A stretch of DNA of 64,000 bases from Terebella lapidaria (lineage: Eukaryota; Annelida; Polychaeta; Terebellida; Terebellidae), in contig OX424560.1 in the NCBI GenBank assembly GCA_949152475.1, forward strand, positions 3,782,001 to 3,846,000, written 5' to 3'. This document shows positions 54,492-64,000 of this stretch, in pieces; positions within the stretch are counted from its first letter, which is position 1; every line of letters starts with the position of its first letter. The notes below the pieces were generated by a model. The model was not told where the DNA came from. It did not search any database and saw nothing but the letters and a program-made list of their open reading frames with translations. A program made the translations under genes and the position numbers.

Positions 54492-57400
54492 CTATCTTGT
54501 GAATAAATTATTTGCGGAATTAATTGGGTATTTGGTTGATTTGCGACATAAATACGTTTACACACCTATTATAATATGTAAGTGTCCAGCTATAATAGCT
54601 TTTAAATGGACGGGATGTTCTAGACAAATATTAGAGAGTACTCGACAAGATGTCTGCTTAGGCAATTGTCTGGCTGGACAACATACACAAGTGATCTCAT
54701 GTGGGACAGTGAAGAACCATGGAACATAATCATGATAATACCACTAATGGTCTGTGTAACAAACACTTCACAATCTGGGAATAACTCAGGGAAACAAACA
54801 TGAAGTTTTGCCTTGTATAATCATGTGATTATCTATGTTTGTCGAAGAGGATTTATTTTCACCATAATTTACCACAAGTGAACATGGCCAAATCCAGTTT
54901 TATTTCGGACACGTATTCACATCAGCCGTGGGAAGCACAGCTACTGTTTTCTATTGGTTTCACGTGAATCTCCATGAATACACAACAACACCTGTGTCAT
55001 GGGACTGTGCTAAGCCCTCTTCTATATCAGCAGATTCGGATGTAAATCTGTGTGACAAAGAGTCTCGTGATGAAACCCTGGGGATTCATTTGCTTCGTCT
55101 TCAGTTTGATGGTCGTTTTGTCTTTTGTTACGGACATACTTCGAATCTCTCAAGACATCACACCTGTGTTCCTCCGATCAACATCCGTGTACGCAATCAA
55201 ATAGTGCTTTGAAAAACTTCAAATTTCATGGCATGTGTGCAGTCTTTGTGGATTTTGCATATATAACTTTTTGGCAGCTGAAGAGCTTCAAACATTGCAT
55301 TACATGTCGTTTTGACAAAACATTACATGTCTGGTATTCCTACGCCGAACACACATGTTTCAAGGGGACAATGATGTTGCTCTCAGAAAGAGAAACAATA
55401 TGTTTAGTTTCTTCCACTTTCATAGAGATAAGAGGGTCCGAGTTGGGACAATTTACATTGATTTATATAGGACCTTGAAATGCGAGTGTCTAGTCTGAAT
55501 GCATCAGCACTAGTTGAGCAGACATTATGTTCAACTCCCCATTCTTGTGCTTGCACTCTCTCAAAGTAGCAACGTGATTGAATTGTATATATATAGTTAC
55601 TTATGCAATCAGCAATCTGGCATCGTTGTATCATCATCAACTTCCATTTTACATTTCCTCTGTGCCTTATTAATATCTCGAAAATATTCAGTGCTTCTAC
55701 ATGACGATAACATTGAGCAGGCACTATATATTATAAAACACACACTAGTGAGCAGACGTAAACATCAGAGAAATCAAACAGATAGTAGAATATATAATGT
55801 AATGTTACAAGTTATCGAGTTATGGATGCCACATTATGTTGACATTCGTGCCACATTTATCCAGATCTGTGGATAGTGTGTGTTCAGTTGGATTCATGAG
55901 CACAACAATCACAAATATAACGCGATGATGAACAGTGATAGAAGACTCACGAAATTGTTTCTGGGGTGTTATCTTTTATGTAGCTACGACTTATGTCACA
56001 GGGAGCCAATACAGTACGATGTTCACAATATTACATCCTGGCGACCATCCATATTCCCGAGTTTCTCCTATTTGCTCCACTCAGGTTTTTAAAGCAAATG
56101 GTAAGATGGAACGCATTGAGAAAGGCAATGTACAACGGAAATGACCACCTGGATGTACATATTTGTACACCGATATTCTCATAACTTGCTTATGATGGTA
56201 TTCAGTGAATTGATTGTAAAACTGTTTCTGCTTTTGAAGTTATTCGCTTATTTTCGATCGATCAATCGTGATTGGTCAGAAGAGCATATGCCCCTAAGTG
56301 CAAAAATACCGTATATTTATTTCCCATTATTATTGCCATATGTCATATAGTATGTCGAATTGTATCATAGTATAAAGTTATGCTAGGTACAAAGCTCGAG
56401 AAATTTTGAGTATTTCCCCTTAATTGTACGTTTTTGAAGACGCATGGTGAACGATGGTGTCGTGTATTTAATGGTGATCTTGAACTTAAACTGATATGAC
56501 CTCGGGTGGTCAATCTGTTAGTGACCTCGATCTTCACATTGTAAGATCACATTGTGATTGTGTGTCATTGACAGACAAATCTTGAGTGAACAATATAAAC
56601 AAAATCATTGATGACGAACCTAATTTTGTATTATGATAATACAGGGAGCGATGTATTCTGCATCATCTCGGTACACCTTCTGGCAACAGAGTTTGGGATT
56701 ATTCATATAGTTTATACTTTGGAGAAGCGATACTCCAAGCAAATTGCCAGTTATCTGCAGGACCTTTTTTCTATATATGTTTTGTGTAATGTCTTCGGAA
56801 ATATCTTGTAACAGGAGGGGAATACTAAAAGCACAGCGTTGACTCCACCTGTACTTTTTAAGTACTATTCTTGTTTGACAACATTGTCTTTGCGAACTCG
56901 TGTAGGGTTTATCGGATTCCAGAATATATTCAAATATTCTGTCCTGATGTCATCGGTCATTGAACTGTCAATTGTGATTCGTAGACATATAGTGGATACA
57001 CTGTATCTTCCTGGGAAAACCACTTGTGTTCAATCCTGTGTGAAACATCATGTACATGTACTCAAATTACAAACATATTCCAGGAAAATCAACAGACTTG
57101 ACTCGCTGCAAAATGCTCAAGAACCGTCAATTTTGCGGGGATGAGGTTATGTTATTACTTACAATTATTTGGGTGTTCAGTGTCAGTCAACTGGAAGATT
57201 GGTAAATACCTGTACACGCTTCCCCTTTCTGCCCAGCTTCTCTTAAACAAAACATTATAAAGTCATCGAATGGATATCCAGTGCTTAGGCATTCGTGCAG
57301 ATGAGATAAACAATATTTAGCATCATATTTACAGTGTAGACAGATTCCTAATGATTTTGCCGACTTCTGGTAGTGACAGTAGTCTGCGGTCGGGAATTCA

Positions 57401-60400
57401 TTCAACAAGAATATCAACATCATCAGACTTTTGTCAGAAAATTTCCTTTCGAGACATAAATCTTATAAATGCGATATTGACTTGTGACCTTTCACCACCT
57501 GTGGCGTGGTTTATCTCTCGGTCACTACTCGATCACTACGAGTGATTCAGTGATTGATCACCATGGAGACCCATCAGTCACATCATATCAATGTGTGGAA
57601 CTAGCGTTCTGGAGTTTGATAACACAAAGTAGCCATCTGTTGCACATGAGTGTAGTGGGTCTTTCCATGACTCGATGAAAGTTTTTTTTTCTGAGAGAAT
57701 GAATGAACCTAGGTTCAATACCATGAATACGATGCCTCATTCCCAATTAGTTATATCGTTTGTAGTGCATCATTGTCTTTATACAGTACATACATTAAAA
57801 TAAACCTGTCTATGCTTTCACTATTATTATGGCTCTCAACATAGTACCGTTCAATGTTAGGAATAAACTGTGAGCTCGTGCAATGAATACAATTATATAA
57901 TGTCCCAATATTTACTTATTGTTCCGAAGCTCTTGCAGAATTGCTGGCATCATCGGATTTCAGCACAATTATACATATACAACAAATATCCCGAGACGAG
58001 TTTATGATTGAAGTCACTGAACTGTGTATTGTGACTCGTCGATCAACGGTGCATCACCCCACACACACACCGAAAAAAGGCTTTACAATGTGCTTAATCG
58101 CATGTGTGAAGCAATGTGTTTGCATTCCAAAAACACAGTAAATTACCAGGAAATCCAACATCCTTGACTCGCATAAACTACTTGAGAACCAAAGCCTCCA
58201 CCATGATGAAAGTAAGAACTTTTTTTCGTTCAATATTTATACATTTTCTGGACACGTGTACACTAGCCTACTCTCACACATGTGGTTTTGAGATATCGTT
58301 GTGGCATTACCGTATTTCCCGTGGGAAGCGACATATCCGGCTCGGGACATATATTTGTCTGGAATCGTGACATACGCCGTTGGCAGGGATTTGGTGTATC
58401 CAGTATACCTGCAGTGCTGCAAACTTGGCAATACTTTCTCTCCACTCGGCGTTTTGAGATGCTGTTATATATGCGAAAGAGTAATCGGTGTTAAGTATGA
58501 TCATTCCACCAAAACCTGATAAGTGAGTTACGGAAGTTCGAAAGCATAACATTCGAACAAAAAGGAGAATAGGCATCATCGTCATAATGAATAAAATATC
58601 TCATAGGAATACCATCGTTAGACACAACTTACCAAGAGAGTTCAAGAGAATTCACAAACATTTAACAAACAGCCTTCGAGATTGTGTCATTGTCGCTCTG
58701 AATGTCAATGGTTTTTTTTCGGAACTTGTACAAGTTCCACATCTGTTTCAGGTTATGCTTTGGATGTGGTTTTCTAGAGTGGGTTACCGTGTTTGGGTAT
58801 TTATTTACTCACGTAATTGCCAGTTTTCGGCATGATCTGTTCCTTGGTTGTCATGTAATTGAGGACGTCACCGAACACGATGTTTAGATGAAATTCTTTC
58901 GTTACACATATGCTGCAGTTCGATGTATGATTATATTCATAATCACATATCAGGGGTTGTCATGTTCTGAGTTTACATACCAATTTTCAGTATGATCCAA
59001 TCATCTGCAGTAACGTATTTGATGTTTCTGTGGCAACAAAAAATCTTCCCAATATAAGGGATTAGGTTTATTTGAAGCTATCAACATATATACGTGATTG
59101 AAATGTTTAAAAACCTATTAGCGATCAATCTAATAGGTAATATTCTGACAAGTTCTCAGGAAATGGGCTCACGAAATTGCAATGTCAAAGGCTGAGGTTA
59201 ATATTGATTTATTGATGGATTCCCACGAGTCATCACACTTCGAGCGATTTCATGTGAATGTTAAAATATTGTGTCAAATTACAAACCTGAACAGAATAAT
59301 CTATATCACACTATGAACACACAACAAATGACGAGGATGTATATAAGTTCCTGTGTACCTATTGAGTTGATTGAACTTTGACTTACTGGTTTGAACTTTG
59401 TAATGCAACAACGTACATAACAAAAATCCCAGATACTAATTGACTCCAGTCGTTTGGCATGACGTACAATAGTGTGTGCTCGGTGTTGTATACTTTTTAT
59501 AGAGTAGAATTTTGATCTACTCGTAGAAAAGTATACTCGACTCGGGTAGTTGACTGTTCCAGCTTCAGTGTTCTCATCAAATGTTGAACATATCCACATA
59601 TCAAACTCAAAGCACTTGTTTGATCGTTATTGACGAATTACATGTAACCCTTATAACAAACACCTAGACCTAACATATAATGGACATTTACAGTCAATGG
59701 TCGAGAATGCTAATACGTATCGATGATCTGCTGCAGACATTTTCAACCACCTAGAAAATTGAGACAGTTCGCATCTATGGTTCACTGCTATTGACATCCT
59801 TAATTAGCCTTTATTGATTACCAGGCTTGGAGGCAAACATCGCGGAATGTAATCAGTCAGTGAAGTCTGTTTGTCAAGACACCCGAACTGCTGATTGCAT
59901 TCATTTACTCGAATGACTCGCTGCTATCAAGCGGAAAACCAAACATCTGAATGAACACTGGGAATGTTCTACACTGAAAATATTAGCCAATCATCGGTTT
60001 GTCGAAAGGTCATCATCCTGACGAAGTTTGGGTCGTCCACCTGACGATGCTGAAAACAACAAGTTTTGGGTTGTCGAAACTTGGTCGTCGTCAAAAGTTA
60101 GTCAATAGTTAGTTGAATAAATTAACTTTTTCCATTACTCGTCAAATATTCAAGTTTGTCGCACACTTGTCAAAAGATCGTTGAAACATCATCAAGACTG
60201 ACTACTCTATTTAGTTTCATTTTATTTTCATGATAATACAAGTGCACAACAATAGAAAGGCACATGCCTGTATATATACAAGCACACAAATTATTCACTT
60301 ATTTCAAAACAATTCTGCAAAGCAGTGTGATACATTGATAATGTTATTGGTCAATATATATGTCACTGATATCCAATTCAACCGGTCATATTTGATCAAA

Positions 60401-60604
60401 TGCGAAATGACTCCTTTCATCACACAATCCAGTAAGTAGAAGGTGAATCCGCCAAAGACTACAAGGAATATTTCCGATCCCATATCCACCAAAGTCTTCA
60501 GGGGCTCTATGACCACGAACTTCAACGACTCATTCTCATCCTTGAATAGACAAGACATGTTGATGTAGTTAGATTTGCAAAAAAATCATTGGAAAATATA
60601 AAAA
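54492..60604. other. 6.1 kb without a recognised gene
   Basis: AT-rich. Many frames of 60-120 codons occur, but none has a domain, codon consistency or conserved copy. It contains a diverged direct duplication (56930-57145 and 57990-58205) and the 59785-59905 repeat. Confidence 0.55.
56930..57145 (+). repeat. Diverged direct duplication, copy 1 (partner 57990-58205)
   Basis: CACTGAACTGT-like, GTGATTCGT, CATGT(G)TGAA, CCAGGAAA and TTGACTCGC blocks are in the same order at 57990-58205. Non-coding. Confidence 0.6.
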
Positions 60605-62420
60605 AAATAGCCCAAGGGCTAAAATAGGTTTCCGCACAATTTTGGTGCAATTTTTCCGCACAAATTTGAGCATTTTTCGACCTAAAAATGGCTGTTTTGA
60701 CATTTCAAGGTCATCAAAGGTCAAATTCAAGGTCACCACAAAAGTCGCCATTTATGACTTCCCATTTGAAAGTACCAATTTCTAAGCTCTATCTTCAGGC
60801 GTTCTAGGAGTACAGTTCTGGCAGCTCCCATTATGAAGGAAAAAAGTGCCGAAAATTTTCCAAGTCCAAAATTTCTTTCAAAGGGGAACAAAACTTATAC
60901 ACGTCACAGGAATACATATGAGGAGTGTTATGCATCAATAAGAAAAAACGTTACTGAACAGATTTTGAGAAAATGGCCGCCAAAATTTAAAATTTTTTTT
61001 TGACGAAAATGTCCGCTATTTTTGAAACATAGGCCCAAGGGACCTGTAGCTTACCGGCTAGCCAATAGGGGATCGGACCGATGGTCTGGTAACTTCTAGG
61101 TTACGAGTATATTCAGCATATCATTTCATATATGTCCACAATTGATTCATAAGCTGTAAAGTTGACAACAAGTGAGATATGCGCCATTTCGTGCTCTGAC
61201 CTTGAAAATGAGGTCAAAGGTCATATCCAAAGTCACGAGAATATTCAGTATATATCATTTCTTATATGTCCACAATTGATTCCCAAGCTGTAAAGTGAAT
61301 AATAAGCGAGATATTAGCGATTTTGTGCTCTGACCTTGAAAATGAGGTCAAAGGTCAAATTCAAGGTCATCAGAATATTCGGCATATATCATTTCCTATA
61401 TGGTTACAATAGATTTCTAAGCTGTAAAGTCGATAATATGCGAGATATTAGCCATTTTGTGCTCTGACACAAAATCCTATGCGAGATATTAGCCATTTTG
61501 TGCTCTGACCTAGAAAATGAGGTCAAAGGTCAAATTCAAGGTCACAAGAATATTCAGCATATATCACTTCCTATATGTCCACAATTAATTCCAAGTCTCT
61601 AATCTCAATATTAAGTGAGATATCAAGAACATTGTGGACCATTATAATGCATAGGAGAATTTAACATCGGAAAGTCCTATTTGGGCCCCATAAAAAACAT
61701 CAAAATGACCGCCACACACAGACCGGCGATTCAAGAGCATCGAAAATTATACGCATTATAAGGAAACATGAGGGGAACATTTTGAAATTAAAATCTCAAA
61801 ACGTTTTGAGAAAATAATTTTTAAACTTGAAAACATGCAAAAACGGCCATTTTCGGCATGAAAATGGTCGCCAAAACTGCATCTTCGATTCAATAAAAAA
61901 ACTGAAAAAAAACCGTCTGGCCAGAAAAATTCACACAAATTTATGGACAAATTCATCAGCCCGAAAAAGATAAAAGATGTATAATAACAGATGATGTGGC
62001 GGGCGACGACGACGACGGACGAAAAACCACGACAATAGCTTATCGGCCCTCATGGGTCGGTAAGCTAAAAATCGCGAAAAATCAAAAAAGTAAAAAATAC
62101 CGCCTTCTTTAATTATTTTCAAGCATTTTTGTGCAAAATTTCAGAAAAATTTGTCCCTAAATAAAAAAGAAAAAAATGTGGACGACATCGACGGACACAA
62201 GCCTTGCCAATAAGTTATCAGACCATAGGTCCGGTAACCTAAAAGTATCTCCCTCGTAAATATTTTAGGTAGACCCTCTAGATCTGTTTTTGTTCAAAAT
62301 TTCAGAAAGATTCCACTGTAAACTTTAAAGATGAAAAAGTAGACAGACGACGATGACGACTGACAACGAACGCAACGCCAAGTCAATACATAGGCTATCG
62401 GACCAAGGGTACGGTAACCT
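60605..62420. repeat. Hairpin-ended repeat unit 1 (tandem)
   Basis: Head: palindrome TAGCCCAAGGGCTA at 60608-60621, then AGGTTTCCGCACAA. Tail: three successive hairpins, each after GACGAC-rich sequence, at 62037-62066, 62212-62240 and 62392-62420. The inside holds GGCCGCCAAA tracts and four ~134-bp repeats (61090-61620). A second, nested head-like stretch lies at 61031-61058. Non-coding. Confidence 0.75.
61090..61620 (+). repeat. ~134-bp tandem repeat array, block 1
   Basis: Four units, the last extended by a ~48-bp internal duplication (61440-61510). Each has CTATATGTCCACAATTGATT, GCGAGATATTAGCCATTTTG, a TGACCTTGA and an AGGTCAAAGGTCA. Confidence 0.88.
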
Positions 62421-62428
62421 AAAAAAAA

Positions 62429-64000
62429 TTAGCCCAAGGGCTAAGAAAGGTTACCGGACAATATATATTTTAGATATTAGTATTTTGTTCCGTGATCTTG
62501 AAAATAAGGTCATTGGTCAATTCAAGGACACGATAATATTCGGCATATGTCATTTCTAGTATGTCCACAACTGATTCTTAAGCTGTAAAGTCAATAATAA
62601 GCGAGATATTAGCCATTATGTCCTGTGACCTTGAAAATGAGGTCAAAGGTCGAATTCAAGGTCATAGCAATATTCAGCATATATCATTTCCAATATGTTC
62701 ATAATTGATTCCTAAGCTGTAAAGTCGATAATAAGCAAGCTATTAGCCATTTTGTCCTGTGACCTTGAAAATTAGGTCGAAGTTGAAGTTCAAGGTCATG
62801 ACAGTGTTCAGAATATATCATTTTCTATATGTCCACTATTGATCGCTAAGCTGTAAAGTCGATAATAAGTGAGATATTAGCAATTTTGTCCTGTGATGCT
62901 GAAAATGAGGTCAGAGGTCAAATTCAAGGTCACGATAATATTCAGCATATATCATTTCCTATATGTCCACAATTGATCCCTCAGTTGTGAAATCGATAAT
63001 AAGTGAGATATTAGCCATTTTGTCCTGTGACCTTGAAAATGAGGTCAAAGGTCAAATTCAACGTCATGACAATAATCTGCATATATCATTTCCTATATGT
63101 TCATAACTGATTCCTAAGCTGTGAAGTCGATAACAAGCGAGATATTAGCCATTCTGTCCTATGACCTTGAAAATGGGGTCAAAGGTCAAATTCAAGGTCA
63201 TGACAATAATCTGCATATATCATTTCCTATATGTTCATAACTGATTCCTAAGCTGTGAAGTCGATAACAAGCGAGATATTAGCCATTTTGTCCTATGACC
63301 TTGAAAATGGGGTCAAAGGTCAAATTCAAGGTCATGACAATAATCTGCATATATCATTTCCTATATGTTCATAACTGATTCCTAAGCTGTGAAGTCGATA
63401 ACAAGCGAGATATTAGCCATTTTGTCCTATGACCTTGAAATGGGGCGAAGGTCAAATTCAAGGTCATCAAAATATTCAGCATATATCATTTCCTATATGT
63501 CCACAATTGATTCCTAAGCTGTAGAGCCGATAATAAGCGAGATATAAGCCATTTTGTGCTCTGACCTTGAAACTGAGGTCAGAGGTCAAATTCAAGGTCA
63601 CGAAAATATTCGGCATAAATCATTTCCTATATGTCCACAATTGATTCCTAGTCTCTAATCTCAATATTAAGTGAGATTTTAGGCATAATATGTCCCATTA
63701 TAAAGCATAGGAGAATTTAACATGGGAAAGTCCTATTTGGGCCGAGTTTGGGCCAAAATGGCCCACTTCGAGCGATTCAAGCCTATAGACATCATAGGAG
63801 TGCATACGAGGAGTGTTATGTATCAAAAAGAAAAAAAGTTACTGAACAGATTTTGAGAAAATGGCCGCCAAAGTCCAAAATCAAGCATTTTTCGACGAAA
63901 ACGGCCGCCATTTTGAAAAAAGTGCGAAAATCAAAAAACTAAAAAATACCCCCTTCTTCAATTATTTTTAAGTATTTTTGTGCAAAATTTCAGAAAAATT
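62429..64000. repeat. Hairpin-ended repeat unit 2, running off the window
   Basis: Head palindrome TTAGCCCAAGGGCTAA at 62429-62444 begins 9 bases after the tail of unit 1, followed by AGGTTACCGGACAA. It contains nine ~134-bp repeats (62480-63690), then blocks also seen in unit 1 (GGAAAGTCCTATTTGGGCC, AGGAGTGTTATG, TGAGAAAATGGCCGCCAAA). Confidence 0.8.
62480..63690 (+). repeat. ~134-bp tandem repeat array, block 2
   Basis: Nine units; the distance between equivalent CTGCATATATCATTTCC blocks is 134 bp in 63070-63350. Units around 63070-63440 are almost identical, implying recent amplification. Each carries an inverted TGACCTTGA, a direct AGGTCAAAGGTCA and a further TTCAAGGTCA. Confidence 0.92.

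Noticed and set aside
55404-55876. Overlapping 106-120 codon frames as a host exon
   Set aside because: Frames on both strands overlap, none has a domain, and no consistent splice signals or codon bias are visible.
61090-63690. CRISPR array
   Set aside because: The units are 134 bp with no short repeat-unique spacer alternation, in an animal-type sequence; it is a tandem satellite.

Overview
This window looks like repeat-dense intergenic DNA from an animal, most likely a marine invertebrate and plausibly a mollusc or another lophotrochozoan; the taxon is inference. The background is AT-rich, there is no operon structure, and every long reading frame belongs to a mobile element: a Ty3/gypsy LTR retrotransposon, a CR1-like LINE with a 2A peptide, a Penelope-like reverse transcriptase fragment, a Tc1/mariner relic, tRNA-derived SINEs, a TRIM, a foldback MITE and satellite-like arrays. 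I found no convincing host gene.

Layout. 1-1063: decayed LINE on the minus strand. 1250-2300: dispersed repeat ending in hairpins, related to the right edge of the window. 2735-10560: imperfect large inverted repeat (arms 2735-4412 and 9225-10560) with internal direct duplications. 11340-12968 plus 26361-26960: one dispersed repeat split by a 13.4-kb Ty3/gypsy element (12969-26360, coding on the minus strand). Its two 733-bp LTRs look identical, it has 4-bp target duplications, and gag, pol and a third ORF are all intact, so the insertion is young. 29050-34500: CR1-like LINE on the minus strand. Its ORF1 is intact and carries a NADAR (YbiA-like) domain. Its ORF2 is broken and begins with a 2A peptide. 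35.9-45.2 kb: SINE copies, a Penelope-like fragment, a mariner relic and anonymous repeats. 45750-46002: palindromic MITE. 46281-49535: foldback-like element built of GAAGGCGAA-type and CATACGTATG-type minisatellites, interrupted by a 429-bp TRIM (48960-49388). 50.0-50.7 kb: minimal hairpin repeat and tRNA-derived sequences. 53110-54491: probable solo LTR. 54492-60600: no gene seen. 60605-64000: head-to-tail units carrying about 13 copies of a ~134-bp repeat full of AGGTCA half-sites.

The most unusual signals are these. (1) The LINE ORF1 joins an RRM-like region, a degenerate zinc knuckle, a NADAR ADP-ribose-type domain and a PCNA-box-like C-terminus, and lies in the same frame as ORF2 across a single TGA. 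(2) The gypsy element carries a 932-residue non-envelope ORF3, and its whole length is studded, on one strand only, with GGGTCG/GGGCCG hexamers far beyond expectation, in coding sequence and LTRs alike. (3) Three exact copies of the polypurine-tract 11-mer sit at a strict 54-bp spacing where pol begins. (4) The 134-bp satellite unit reads as a nuclear-receptor response-element cluster.
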